NCBI GenBank assembly: GCA_035294305.1
Contig: DATGLD010000051.1
Location: forward strand, 124,001 to 188,000
Direction: 5' to 3'
From: DASRBN01 sp035294305
Lineage (GTDB): Bacteria; Chloroflexota; Ktedonobacteria; Ktedonobacterales; Ktedonobacteraceae
DNA: 64,000 nt
Shown: piece by piece, positions 8,631 to 17,606 of the stretch
How the letters are laid out: each line of letters begins with the position of its first letter
Position numbering within the stretch: the stretch's first letter is position 1
The notes under the pieces: generated by a model
The model's input: only the letters and a program-made list of their open reading frames with translations
Database searches by the model: none
Told to the model about the DNA's origin: nothing
Made by a program: the position numbers and the translations under genes

Positions 8631-8656
8631 AGGGGCATACCCTTGTGGTCGCCCTC
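8631..8656 (+). repeat. Dispersed repeat family B, copy 1
   Basis: Core ACCCTTGTGGTCGCCCT, also found in either orientation at 12048-12076, 39801-39827, 54407-54433 and as a palindromic pair at 60997-61074. It lies just upstream of the sigma factor start and inflates an apparent open frame that begins at 8536. Confidence 0.65.
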
Positions 8657-8680
8657 CGATTTCTCTGAACAGGATCAACC

Positions 8681-9828
8681 ATGGAAGCTCTACCATCGCT
8701 GGTGATAGCCGCTCAAAATGGAGACCTGGACGCTTTCGCACAAATCGTGCGGCGTTTCCAGGGCATGGCTTTCACACTGGCATACGCCAACTGGCCGAGG
8801 ACGTGGCGCAGGAAGCCTTTATCGAGGCATACCTGAACCTGCCGAAGTTGCGCGAACCTGCTGCTTTCCCTGGTTGGTTCCGGCGCATCGTCTTCAAACA
8901 GGGAGATAGAGTAGTGCGCGGCAAGCACATTACAACCGTACCGCTCGAGCCTGCAACGCCTTTTGATATCCCACTGGAAAGTCTCAATCCGGCGCATGTG
9001 GCTGAACATTCCGAGATGCAGGACTTCGTGCGCAGGGCAATAGAGACGCTTCCCGAACACGAGCGCATCGTCACGCTGCTTTTCTACGCCGGTGACTACA
9101 CGCTCAAAGATATCTCCGCCTTCTTAGAGATACCGATTACTACCGTCAAAAAAAGACTGTACGATGCCCGCAAAAGGCTGAAGGAGCGCTTGATGGATGA
9201 AGTAGGCGATACGCTGCGAGGACAGCAAGCAGGCTCGCAACAGTATCCGGACAAAATACGCCTGTTCATCAACATTCGTCGCGGCGACTTTGATGCAGTC
9301 AAGGCGCAGGTCGAACGCGATCCAACGCTTGTGACGGTGAAGATGGCCTGGGATTTCACGGCCACACTGCGCTACCAGGTCGTGATACCAGTCGGAAATA
9401 CTGCCCTGCACGAGGCAGCGGCGCGGGGCAATGTTTCTATTGCCGAACTGCTCATCGATTACGGAGCGGACGTCAATGCCACGACACGCAGTAGTCTTAC
9501 ACCGCTGTATAACGCGATTTTAGGACATCATACCGCTATGGTGCGACTCTTGCTGGCGCAGGGCGCGAATGTCAACACTGCCATTGCCAATGGGCTGGCT
9601 CCATTGCATCTCGCGGCCATGAAAGGCTATAGAGATATTGCGGCGCTATTGCTCGACAACCGGGCGCAGGTAAACGCGCAGAGCCGCGCAGGTCGGACTC
9701 CTCTACATTGGGCAGCAATCAACGGGCATGGAGCAATTGTACAATTGCTGCTGGAAAAAGGGGCAAATCTCGAAGCCCGCGACGAGTTGGACCGGACACC
9801 TCTGGATTGGGCGCTTGTGAGTGGCTGA
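8681..9828 (+). pseudogene. ECF-like sigma-70 factor fused to ankyrin repeats, frameshifted
   Basis: The natural start is ATG 8681 with agga 7 bases upstream, giving MEALPSLVIAAQNGDLDAFA then IVRRFQGMAFTLAYA, a normal sigma region 2 start. After about 8787 this frame stops at 8836, while the rest of region 2 (RQLAEDVAQEAFIEAYL) and everything downstream is in the other frame. The missing LLGD-type residues imply a short non-triplet deletion. Downstream: FPGWFRRIVFKQ (region 2.4), ETLPEHERIVTLLFYAGDY and a region 4 HTH (LKDISAFLEIPITTVKKRLY), then four ankyrin repeats ending TPLDWALVSG. It is either inactivated or carries a sequencing error. The AtpD-like gene follows 43 bp later. Confidence 0.75.
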
Positions 9829-9871
9829 TTTGATTGAGAAAAATCATCATTGATACAGGAAAGGAACGATC

Positions 9872-10993
9872 ATGAATAACGATACAATGATTGCGGATGT
9901 CGAACACCTGCTGGGACGTGTAATCAACAGCCAGGGCGAGCCAATTGACGGGCGTGGAGCAATCTCCGCGCCGGCCCGTTTACCGTTGTATGATTTCAGG
10001 ACAGGCGAAACGAAGGGTGGAATTACGCCAGTTTCGCTGTTTGAGACAGGCATCAAGGTTGTTGATCTGCTCGCGCCTATGCCTCGAGGTGGCATTACTG
10101 CGATGCATAGCATGCCGGGAGTCGGAGAAGTCGTAGTGCAGCAAGAGATAATCCATAATCTCACAACGCATTACGATGGCTATGTAGTGGGTGCCGGTAT
10201 GGATGAGAGCTTATACGGAGCCAGCGAACTGATGGCGCCGCTCGAAGAACTATCGGACAGGCAGAAATTGGTGGTCGTCTTCGAGCAAATGAGCGATTCG
10301 CGGCAAGTTCTTGAGCGCATCCTTCGCACCGCGTTGACGATTGCCCGCGAGCTTCGCAAGCAGGGACACGAAGTAATGTTCGTGGTCGATAAGAATATTG
10401 TAGCCAGGGCAGGCGGGCCGATACTGAATGCGCTAAAGCGTGCGATTCAGGAATATGGATTGATCGCGCTGTTCCTCACTCGCCAAGAAGAGGACGGTAA
10501 CGCGCCAGGTGACGAAGAAAATGATGCATCGATTATCTCCGATACACGCATCTTTTTTCGCCGCGAACTGGCGAAACAGGATATCTGGCCCGCCGTAGAC
10601 CGCATAGGATCAACCTCTCATTTACTCAGTAGGGGCGGCTTGCCTCGCCCGGCCACGGTAGGTGACGAATCTTCTCCACTTACCGGAGAGCATAAACAAA
10701 TAGCGCAACAGGTACGAGAACTGCTGCAGCGTTTTGACCTATCACAAAGCTCAGCTGGAGATCAGCAGGTGGTGGGCCGGGCGCAGCGCGTACAGAAATT
10801 TCTGACCCAGCCCTTCTTTGTAGCCGAGGCATTTACGGATATCCCAGGCGAATTTGTTCCGCTCGCCGGCACCTTACAAGGCTGCAGGGAAGTGTTAGAG
10901 GGCCGTTATGATGATATACCTGTAGAGGCTTTCTACTTCACCGGCACGATTGAGCAAGCGCTGGCGAAAGCACGTCGAGGCATATCCCAATGA
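9872..10993 (+). CDS. Degenerate F1-ATPase beta-subunit-like protein
   Basis: 373 residues clearly related to AtpD over most of their length: LLGRVINSQGEPIDGRG, FETGIKVVDLLAPMPRGG, SDTRIFFRRELAKQDIWPAVD with GSTS, and a C-terminal helical domain VVGRAQRVQKFLTQPFFVAE plus EGRYDDIPVEAFYFTGTIEQ. The N-terminal beta-barrel (about 75 residues) is absent. The P-loop GGAGVGKT is changed to SMPGVGEV, losing the Lys and Thr that bind ATP phosphate; the GER segment is GMD. Catalytic ATP turnover is therefore unlikely. No other ATP synthase subunits are nearby, so this is not the housekeeping atpD. Its coupling to a sigma/ankyrin gene suggests a regulatory or scaffold role (inference). Confidence 0.85.
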   Translation: MNNDTMIADVEHLLGRVINSQGEPIDGRGAISAPARLPLYDFRTGETKGGITPVSLFETGIKVVDLLAPMPRGGITAMHSMPGVGEVVVQQEIIHNLTTHYDGYVVGAGMDESLYGASELMAPLEELSDRQKLVVVFEQMSDSRQVLERILRTALTIARELRKQGHEVMFVVDKNIVARAGGPILNALKRAIQEYGLIALFLTRQEEDGNAPGDEENDASIISDTRIFFRRELAKQDIWPAVDRIGSTSHLLSRGGLPRPATVGDESSPLTGEHKQIAQQVRELLQRFDLSQSSAGDQQVVGRAQRVQKFLTQPFFVAEAFTDIPGEFVPLAGTLQGCREVLEGRYDDIPVEAFYFTGTIEQALAKARRGISQ

Positions 10994-11024
10994 GAAGTAC
11001 TCCGTGATTACCCATAAGCCGGTC

Positions 11025-11084
11025 AGGGATTCTGAGCGCGGCTCAGAATCCCTCGCGCGTGCTCCCGAGGCAACCCGGGAGCAC
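11025..11084. terminator. Tandem hairpins after the AtpD-like gene
   Basis: First hairpin: arms 11025-11037 and 11041-11053 (13 bp, 3-nt loop). Second: arms 11059-11067 and 11076-11084 (9 bp). No T-run follows. They separate the AtpD-like gene from the HAD gene and probably end transcription. Confidence 0.55.
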
Positions 11085-11215
11085 CCTCATCCTGGGAACT
11101 TCCGAGTAATCTCCAACTCTCTCCAGGCCGCCCTGGTTTGTATCCCATGTTATACTGTTGCATATGGCCTCTCCGATGATCTTTGTGATAGAAGCAGATA
11201 GGAGGTATGCAACAT

Positions 11216-11959
11216 ATGTTGGTGCCACGCGCTGTCGTTTTCGATTTAGGTGGTACGCTGCTGGATTGGCCAGATTGGGAGGAAGGCGTGATCCGCAGTT
11301 GGGGACAATCCTACGATCAGCTTGTTGCCAGCGTCCCCGGCAACCATTGGCCCGAACGTGATACCTATATTCAGGCGATGTGCGAGGCCGAACAGGCCCA
11401 CTGGCGGCACGTGGTCGCCGAGCAATGGAGCGGCCCTCCCTCTTCGTTGATCAGCGAGGGATTTCGCCTGCTCGGTCTGCACGCCTCTGAAGCAGAGATA
11501 CTGGCCGCTCTCGATGGGTACGCCCGCGCGGTCGATGGCTGGGCAGAGGTTTCTCCTGATGCGCGAGAGACACTGCAGTTACTGCGGGAACGCGGATATC
11601 GCATCGGATTGCTCTCGAATACGTGGTGGGCCGCCGAATGGCACAATGCCGACCTTGCCGCCCATGGTCTGAGCGGGTTGTTCGATGAGATGGTTTACAC
11701 CTCGGATTTGCCGCACTCTAAACCACATCCGTCTGTATTTCTCGAAGTCGCAGAGCGCCTTGCCGTAGAACCCGCCGCCTGTGTGATGGTGGGAGATCGC
11801 ATGATAGATGATATCGGAGGCTCCCTGGGAGCCGGTATGAGCGGGGTGTGGAAACAGACGGATCATGCCTGGCCCAAAGCGGAGCACATTATTCCAACAG
11901 CTGTGATCGCTCATCTTGCCGAAGTGCCTGGATTGCTTCGTGGATGGGGGGGAAAGTAA
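11216..11959 (+). CDS. HAD family hydrolase
   Basis: About 247 residues. HAD motifs: I VVFDLGGTLLD (nucleophile Asp; the usual second Asp two residues later is Gly, as in some HAD-IA members), II LLSNTW (Ser/Thr), III lysine in LPHSKPHPSVF, and IV VGDRMIDDIGG. A helical cap lies between motifs I and II. ATG 11216 is preferred because ggagg (11201-11205) is 10 bases upstream; the ATG at 11207 is only one base from it. Likely a phosphatase for a small phosphorylated metabolite; substrate unknown. Confidence 0.85.
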   Translation: MLVPRAVVFDLGGTLLDWPDWEEGVIRSWGQSYDQLVASVPGNHWPERDTYIQAMCEAEQAHWRHVVAEQWSGPPSSLISEGFRLLGLHASEAEILAALDGYARAVDGWAEVSPDARETLQLLRERGYRIGLLSNTWWAAEWHNADLAAHGLSGLFDEMVYTSDLPHSKPHPSVFLEVAERLAVEPAACVMVGDRMIDDIGGSLGAGMSGVWKQTDHAWPKAEHIIPTAVIAHLAEVPGLLRGWGGK

Positions 11960-12011
11960 TCACGCTGGAACTTTTTTCTCATCTAGCACGTTTTACATGG
12001 TAGGAGATATG

Positions 12012-12114
12012 CTCTTCCTATGGGTCTGGTACTCAGGAGACTGGGAAGAGGGCGACCTCCAGGGTACGCCCTTACAACGCTAGACTCTTCCTAGGGGTTT
12101 GGTACTCAGGAGAC
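12012..12114 (+). repeat. Direct repeat pair upstream of UbiA gene, plus family B copy 2
   Basis: Two 30-bp direct repeats, 12012-12041 and 12085-12114, share the core GGTACTCAGGAGAC and differ at about three positions. Between them is a reverse-oriented family B repeat (12048-12076, GAGGGCGACC ... TACGCCCTTA). The function is unknown; it could be a regulatory duplication or residue of repeat insertion. Confidence 0.6.
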
Positions 12115-12178
12115 CTATTTTCATTTCAGTACATACACCTATCATATACTACACATCTTTACGCCGGAAGGGGGGCGT

Positions 12179-13396
12179 ATGCAAAGCGAGCATCAATCTC
12201 AGAGCAAGGATGTCACTGACCAGGAAGCAAAAACAACCAGGGTAAATTCAGCTTCATCTACGACTTCTTCCCATATCGTCACCGCGGATGCGGTACAGGC
12301 GGAAGAGGTTCCAACTATCCCTTTAGGGTCGCTGCAAACGCTCAGCACCTTGCAGCCCGAAGTTTCCGTGCATGCGCTTGACTCAAACGCTGCAATGGCT
12401 ATGCCTGCTCCTCTGGTTGTGCAACCGTCAGAGTATCGCCGCGGCCTCGGAGAATGGCTGCAGCTATGGTGGGCAGGTATTCGTCCTGGCTACCTGCCGC
12501 TCTCGCTGCTTCCGGTTATTTTAGCAAGCGCGCTGGCATGGACGCAGAGCGTCTCTACTCGTACACCGCGTGGGACTTTTCATCCCTTACGCTTCGTCGT
12601 ATTGCTGATCGCCGTCTTGCTGCTGCAAGCAGGCGCCCACCTGGTCAACGATTATTATGATCACATCCGGGGTATTGATAGAAGTAATTCTCTAGGCCCG
12701 GGTGGATTGATTCAGCAGGCGCTAATTACTCCCAGGCGAGTCCTCTCCCTGGGGTTGGCTGCCCTCGTTTTAGGAACGGCGCTGGGTATAGTCGTGGCGA
12801 CGGCAGCCGGTCCTCTCTTCCTGGTATTTCTGCTTGTAGGCGTGCTGTGCGCGTATTTCTACAGTGCCACTGCGCGGGCGTTGTCTTCGTTGGCATTAGG
12901 CGAATTGGTAAGTTTCTGTATCTTCGGCCCTCTACTCGTCCTGGCATCTTATGTGGTGCAGACCGGCCAGGTGAACCGGACGGCGCTGCTCTATAGCCTC
13001 CCTCTGGGTCTACTGGCGGCCGCGGCCATCCTTAGCAATGATATGCGTGATATTGAAAGCGATTCCCAGGCCGGTAAACACACATTGGCCTACATCCTGG
13101 GACTGAAGTGGAGCCGGGCGCTCTATGTCCTGTTGCTGTTTGGAGCTTACGCCCTGGTGATTGCCTTAGCAGTGCCACACGGCGCGCCGCATCTGCTGCT
13201 GATCGTATTGTGGACACTGCCGATGGCGATGGTGGCGCTGACGGGTGCTATACGCACACAGGCCACCGCCGGCTTCCATCTTGTCATGCGCGAGACGCTC
13301 AAAATCGAAATCTACTTTACGCTCTTACTCGTGGCCGCGCTGGTCGTTTCTGCCCTCCTGGGCATTCTTCCTCACCTCGCTCTCACTATTGCGTAA
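12179..13396 (+). CDS. UbiA-family prenyltransferase (MenA-like)
   Basis: 405 residues: an unusual low-complexity cytosolic N-terminus of about 90 residues rich in Ser, Thr and Gln, then a polytopic membrane domain with about eight to nine helices. The first Asp motif is NDYYDHIRGID and the second DMRDIESDSQAGKHTLA, both needed for Mg-prenyl diphosphate binding. WWAGIRPGYLPLSLLPV is the usual MenA entry helix. It most likely attaches a polyprenyl chain to 1,4-dihydroxy-2-naphthoate for menaquinone synthesis, although another aromatic acceptor is possible as no men genes are adjacent. gaaggggggc provides the ribosome site. Confidence 0.85.
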   Translation: MQSEHQSQSKDVTDQEAKTTRVNSASSTTSSHIVTADAVQAEEVPTIPLGSLQTLSTLQPEVSVHALDSNAAMAMPAPLVVQPSEYRRGLGEWLQLWWAGIRPGYLPLSLLPVILASALAWTQSVSTRTPRGTFHPLRFVVLLIAVLLLQAGAHLVNDYYDHIRGIDRSNSLGPGGLIQQALITPRRVLSLGLAALVLGTALGIVVATAAGPLFLVFLLVGVLCAYFYSATARALSSLALGELVSFCIFGPLLVLASYVVQTGQVNRTALLYSLPLGLLAAAAILSNDMRDIESDSQAGKHTLAYILGLKWSRALYVLLLFGAYALVIALAVPHGAPHLLLIVLWTLPMAMVALTGAIRTQATAGFHLVMRETLKIEIYFTLLLVAALVVSALLGILPHLALTIA

Positions 13397-13617
13397 GCAA
13401 GAAGAAAGATCGGCAGGGCCGTGCCTGGGTTTTCTCCCCTCGTTTCCTGGCAAGAAAAATTCGTTACGCTCAGCACCATTTACAAGGATGGAACACTGTG
13501 TTACACTGCCTGTGAGGAAGTGGGCCACTGGTGGCTGTTATTTCGACCGTAGGGACGCAACGAAGCAGAAGGTAATGCATTTCAATTCGTCCGTCCACTT
13601 TAAAGGAGGGTACTTCT

Positions 13618-14103
13618 ATGCCTGGCTGGGAAGATGAACTGGCCGAGTTGTTACAAGAGCTAGGGGTCACGCAAGAAGAACCCAGAACCCAGCGCCGACC
13701 GGCAAGTAAATCGGTATGGCGGAATATCAAACGCCGCTCGCAAGCAAGTGAGGCTCTTATTTTTGGCGATACCGAAGATACTGCTGATATCGACAGGCTC
13801 AATGATGTTGGAGATATCGAAGATGGGGATGAAGACGACGAGGTGTGGTTAACCGATCTCAGCTTGATGCGCCGCGAAGTGGACTCGATTGTACGCCAGG
13901 TCATCCACCTGATGCAGCGCGGAGACCTGGACGAAACCCTCAAAGATGACGTGATGGTGGTGCTGCGCGCACTGCGACGGCGTGCCATGGTCACAGAGCA
14001 GGCGGCTGCGAGCGAGGCCGCTTATATAGAGGCGGCCGCCGCCATGTTGCATTTCTGCCGTCTCGTGCTACAGCTAAGTGAGACCGCTATCGAAGACCTG
14101 TGA
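13618..14103 (+). CDS. Hypothetical acidic protein
   Basis: 161 residues, not recognised. It starts MPGWEDELAELLQELGVTQE, has a basic patch (RRPASKSVWRNIKRRS), then a very acidic middle (GDIEDGDEDDEVW) and a helical C-terminal half with alternating hydrophobics. No transmembrane segment or signal peptide. A strong aaaggagg site lies upstream, so it is translated well. The stop overlaps the convergent cupin gene by 17 bp. Confidence 0.75.
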   Translation: MPGWEDELAELLQELGVTQEEPRTQRRPASKSVWRNIKRRSQASEALIFGDTEDTADIDRLNDVGDIEDGDEDDEVWLTDLSLMRREVDSIVRQVIHLMQRGDLDETLKDDVMVVLRALRRRAMVTEQAAASEAAYIEAAAAMLHFCRLVLQLSETAIEDL

Positions 14104-14416
14104 CCTGGCGCCTGGCCTCCAGGCACGTCACGCCCTTCGGGCCTACCTCGGCGCTGTGACGTGTGCCTGTGGGCAGAATCATGCAATCGCCTGGCGAAAG
14201 ATCGATGGCGCGCTCCGCCTCAGGCAGATCCGGCAGTATGAAGCGGATGGAGCCGCGTACACAATACAAGACTTTTTCATAGGTATGACTATGAACGGCG
14301 TAGGTATCGCCGGGAGCATTCGACCACGAATACGGCGACAACCCTTCCTGTTGCATGCGCCTGCGCAATACCTGTTCTTCGGGCAATGCCGTTTCTTGCC
14401 AGCGAATGATCTGCAT
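14087..14416 (-). CDS. Cupin domain protein
   Basis: 109 residues forming a single small cupin. Motif 1 is HSHTYEKVLYCVRGSIRF (two His and a Glu as metal ligands), and motif 2 is LSPGDCMILPTGTRHSAEVG with the last His ligand. GGAGG lies 10 bases before the ATG. It could bind or sense a small molecule, or be a dioxygenase/isomerase of low specificity; the reaction cannot be assigned. Confidence 0.85.
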   Translation of the reverse strand: MQIIRWQETALPEEQVLRRRMQQEGLSPYSWSNAPGDTYAVHSHTYEKVLYCVRGSIRFILPDLPEAERAIDLSPGDCMILPTGTRHSAEVGPKGVTCLEARRQVTGLR

Positions 14417-14608
14417 CTCGTTCTTCCCTCCTCAAATATAAACTTTCTCCTAGTATACCTTACGCGTGTAAAGAATTTGTGATAGCAATACAAAAAATGT
14501 GTGAAAGAGGTAATATTTTTCTCTTGCGATTATCCTCACACGAAGGTACAATAAAAGCTGGACCCCCACCAGTCTTCGCCGGCCGCTCGGAAAGGAGATC
14601 GTCTACTC

Positions 14609-15343
14609 ATGAGCACGACACAGAGTGCCGCCACACTCTACCAGTTACAGCAACTCGATCTCGAATTAGAACGCCTGGTTGCTGAGCAACAAACCCTGGC
14701 AGCTACCTTACAGGCAAATACACAGTTGAAGAAATTGCGCACGGATCATGCCAGGGCACAACAGGAACTTCGCGCCGGTTTACAGGCGCAGAAAGATGCG
14801 GAATGGACGCTTGAGGAGTTGAACCGCCGCTTGAAGACACAAGAACAACGCCTCTATAGTGGCAGTATTACAAATCCCAAGGAGCTGGCCACCTTGCAGC
14901 AAGAGGTACAGCACTTGCACGCGCAGCAGAGCCGCCAGGAGGAAATAGCGCTTGAAATCATGGAAACGGCAGAAGCGCTACAAGAGACAGCCGACCGTGC
15001 TACGAATGCGCTACAACAGGCAGAGGAAGAATGGACCAGGAGCAATGCGGCGGGACTGCTACGTCGCGACCAATTGGAGACAAAACGCCAGGAGCTACAA
15101 GCAAAGCGAACGCAACTCGCTGCCATGATAGATGCTGAACTCCTCAAACGCTACGATGCCTTGCGCCGCTCGAAGCAGGGGCGGGCGATCTCCAGGATCG
15201 AGCAGAATTCGTGCCAATGGTGCCGCGTCATCCTTACCCCCAGCGAAATGCAGCGTGTGCGCGCCAGTTCAGAACTGCAGGCATGCAGCAACTGCGGGCG
15301 CATTTTGTATTACGACCGCCACGTTGAGAAAAGCCAATCTTGA
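14609..15343 (+). CDS. C4 zinc-ribbon coiled-coil protein
   Basis: 244 residues. Residues 1-170 are almost continuous coiled coil rich in Gln, Glu, Leu and Arg. The C-terminus carries a C4 zinc ribbon: CQWCRVILTPSEM then CSNCGRILYY. This is the architecture of the bacterial zf-RING_7 (CT398/YbgI-like) family, of poorly known function and often linked to nucleic-acid or membrane-associated processes. aaaggag is placed 10 bases before the ATG. The tRNA-Thr gene follows. Confidence 0.85.
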   Translation: MSTTQSAATLYQLQQLDLELERLVAEQQTLAATLQANTQLKKLRTDHARAQQELRAGLQAQKDAEWTLEELNRRLKTQEQRLYSGSITNPKELATLQQEVQHLHAQQSRQEEIALEIMETAEALQETADRATNALQQAEEEWTRSNAAGLLRRDQLETKRQELQAKRTQLAAMIDAELLKRYDALRRSKQGRAISRIEQNSCQWCRVILTPSEMQRVRASSELQACSNCGRILYYDRHVEKSQS

Positions 15344-15366
15344 CAGCTATGATATGCTAATGTTGC

Positions 15367-15439
15367 GCCGATGTAGCTCAGCTGGTAGAGCAGGCGATTT
15401 GTAATCGCCCGGTCGCGGGTTCGAGTCCCACCATCGGCT
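15367..15439 (+). tRNA. tRNA-Thr (anticodon TGT)
   Basis: A 73-nt cloverleaf. Acceptor arms GCCGATG/CATCGGC pair fully, the D-arm is GCTCAGCTGGTAGAGC, the anticodon arm GGCGA-TTTGTAA-TCGCC places TGT in the anticodon, and the T-loop is TTCGAGT. The T-stem (GCGGG/CCCAC) has a single C-A mismatch. CCA is not encoded. Confidence 0.93.
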
Positions 15440-15946
15440 TAAAGTTCCTCATCTCCACCAGAAAAAATCTCAAAATCTCTGCTTCCCTTTACTTTTGAGT
15501 TTTTACGGGTTATACTTTTCTATGTAGATAACACACTCGATGAGAACGAATAGTTTTCTCACCATTATATTGCGCGAGAAGGGTGCCTGAACAACCGTAT
15601 TCGCAAATAAGTAGTGACTATGATAGTGGGGGCTATCGAGCAGCGCGAGGTGCCAGAAAAGGAGGAATCCGGCTCAACGCACCTTGTGATATCAATTACC
15701 CTTGTTTCACTGAGAGGCTCTAGAGCTACCCGCATATTCGTTTATGCCAGGTACTGTCCTGCCACTCTCATGAAAGGCCCTGCATAGCCGCCCCGTATGT
15801 ATGCTCAGCTTAAGGGTAAGAAGAAGTCTTGCCATCCAGCTATGGCATCATCTCTGCTGATTATCCCCACATTTATAGTATAGATCGTTTGTCTATGTGT
15901 CCGGTTGTCTCTCATTGGTAGTCAGGTATTTGGAGGAAACAAACTC
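15440..15946. other. Intergenic region without recognised gene
   Basis: About 500 bp between the tRNA and the BNR protein. I see no coding frame with good composition, no clear terminator and no strong promoter. A stretch aaaaggagga near 15657-15666 is not followed by a suitable start codon. Confidence 0.4.
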
Positions 15947-17464
15947 ATGAAAAAGATCATCAGTGTCCTGGGGGCTCCTCTGTTCATCGGCATGCTCCTG
16001 CTGGTGGCTTTTGCGGCGCCCGTAAGCGCGCAAAGCAACGCGAATCCGGGCTTTAGGCTGCCAAACAGCCCTGTTTCGACAAGCGTCCTGATCGCGCAGG
16101 GCATCCGCAATGGAACCATCCATCTCAAGGGTGGTGCTCCTGGCGGAGATATCTCCTCGGATCTCAGGTGCAAGCCCGCTCCTTGCGCGTTCAAAGACAG
16201 GCAGGTTTCAGAGGGTGGACGGCCCGTCAATGAAACGCCGATAGCGGCCAATCCCAAGAACAATAAAGATCTGCTGGCAGGAGCTAACGACTATAACTGC
16301 TCCAATCTTCAGGGCTTCTATAGTTCGAGCAACGGTGGTAAGAAGTGGAGCACCTTCTGCATGCAGAGCTATGCCGGCGGTTCGGGTGATGGCGATCCGA
16401 CGGTTGGCTACGATCTGAATGGCAACTCCTACATTGGAGGCATCGATGTCGGTACTCCTGACGGCAGCGACATCATTTTCCAGAAGTCTAGCGATAACGG
16501 TAAGACCTGGAGCGCTCCGGCCCCTGCCGTGAAGCCGCTCTTCTCCGGAGGACTGACCGACAAAGACTGGATGCAGATCGATGACAACCCCAGTAGCCCA
16601 TTCGCCAATGCCATCTACATCTCAGTTTCACAGTTCAACTCAAGCGAGACCGGAGATGCCATCTCAGTGTCGCATTCGGATGACGGTGGCAACACCTGGA
16701 AGACCGTGCAGGTAGACACGGTGCAAAACCTGCCCAATCTTGACCAGTTCAGCGACCTGGCCATTGGCAAAGATGGCACCGTCTATGTCAGCTGGATGCG
16801 CTGCCTGACCAGCGGCCCGGCAGGCGACTGTGGTGGCACAAAAGTGGACGAGCTGGTTTCCAAATCGACCGATGGCGGCAACACCTGGAGCAACCCGGTC
16901 ATCATCGCCCAGGTTCAGCTTGTTCCCGACAGCTGCGGCTGCGCCTACTATGGCAATATCCCCAATACCAGCGAACGGGTTAGCAATATCCCTGCTATTG
17001 ATATCGATAACAGTGGCGGCGCTCATAACGGCAACCTCTACGCGGTATTCTATAACTGGACCGGCAGTCAGATGCAGGTTGAGGTGGCTACCTCAACCAA
17101 CGGTGGCGCAACGTGGGGCGCGCCGGTACGTGTGACGAACGCAGTCAACGATGAGTTCTTCCCCTGGCTAACCGTCAGCGCAACCGGCGTTGTCGGCGTC
17201 ACCTGGATGGACCGCCGCAACGATCCCAACAACCTCTCCTATGAGGAATTCGGCGCCCTCTCGACCGATGGAGGAGCCACTTTTGGAACCAACTACCAGC
17301 TGGCCTCCAAGCCCTCCAATCCGCATAATGACGGCTTCGGTGGCTCGTTCATCGGTGACTACACCGGCAACTACTGGGCCGGCAAGAACCTGTATGCCGT
17401 CTGGACGGATACTCGTACCGGCAATGACCAGGAGTTCATTGGCGGCATTAAGAGTAAATCGTAG
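15947..17464 (+). CDS. Secreted BNR/Asp-box (sialidase-like) protein
   Basis: 505 residues with a signal peptide (MKKIISVLGAPLFIGMLLLV, cleavage near PVSAQS). Six Asp-box motifs of the S-x-D-x-G-x-T-W type are seen, for example SSDNGKTWSAP, SHSDDGGNTWKTV and STDGGNTWSNP, indicating a six-bladed beta-propeller. Cysteines in CGCAY and elsewhere may form disulfides. No sialidase Arg triad can be assigned, so it may be a glycan-binding or cell-surface protein rather than an enzyme. ATG 15947 with ggagg 10 bases upstream is preferred to an in-frame start at 15905. A hairpin follows the gene. Confidence 0.85.
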   Translation: MKKIISVLGAPLFIGMLLLVAFAAPVSAQSNANPGFRLPNSPVSTSVLIAQGIRNGTIHLKGGAPGGDISSDLRCKPAPCAFKDRQVSEGGRPVNETPIAANPKNNKDLLAGANDYNCSNLQGFYSSSNGGKKWSTFCMQSYAGGSGDGDPTVGYDLNGNSYIGGIDVGTPDGSDIIFQKSSDNGKTWSAPAPAVKPLFSGGLTDKDWMQIDDNPSSPFANAIYISVSQFNSSETGDAISVSHSDDGGNTWKTVQVDTVQNLPNLDQFSDLAIGKDGTVYVSWMRCLTSGPAGDCGGTKVDELVSKSTDGGNTWSNPVIIAQVQLVPDSCGCAYYGNIPNTSERVSNIPAIDIDNSGGAHNGNLYAVFYNWTGSQMQVEVATSTNGGATWGAPVRVTNAVNDEFFPWLTVSATGVVGVTWMDRRNDPNNLSYEEFGALSTDGGATFGTNYQLASKPSNPHNDGFGGSFIGDYTGNYWAGKNLYAVWTDTRTGNDQEFIGGIKSKS

Positions 17465-17502
17465 TAAGGTACCAGGCCGGCCCCTACTGGCCCGGTCATA
17501 GT

Positions 17503-17541
17503 AAAGGGCGAGTCGCGCAACGGGGCCGTGATTCGCCCTTT
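17503..17541 (+). terminator. Hairpin after BNR gene
   Basis: Arms 17503-17511 and 17533-17541 (AAAGGGCGA/TCGCCCTTT), extended by a G-U and a T-A pair, with a pyrimidine-rich but short tail. Placed 40 bp after the stop. Confidence 0.55.
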
Positions 17542-17606
17542 CTCTTGCAATCAATCCTCCAGGACGCTACACTAGAGGCGATAAAGTTACAGGCAGGAGA
17601 TTGCAG

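Noticed and set aside
8536..8680. Upstream extension of the sigma/ankyrin frame
   Set aside because: It is in the wrong frame for sigma region 2 and runs through a family B repeat; ATG 8681 gives the proper sigma start.
9872..10993. Housekeeping ATP synthase beta subunit
   Set aside because: P-loop and N-terminal barrel are absent, and no other subunit genes are present.
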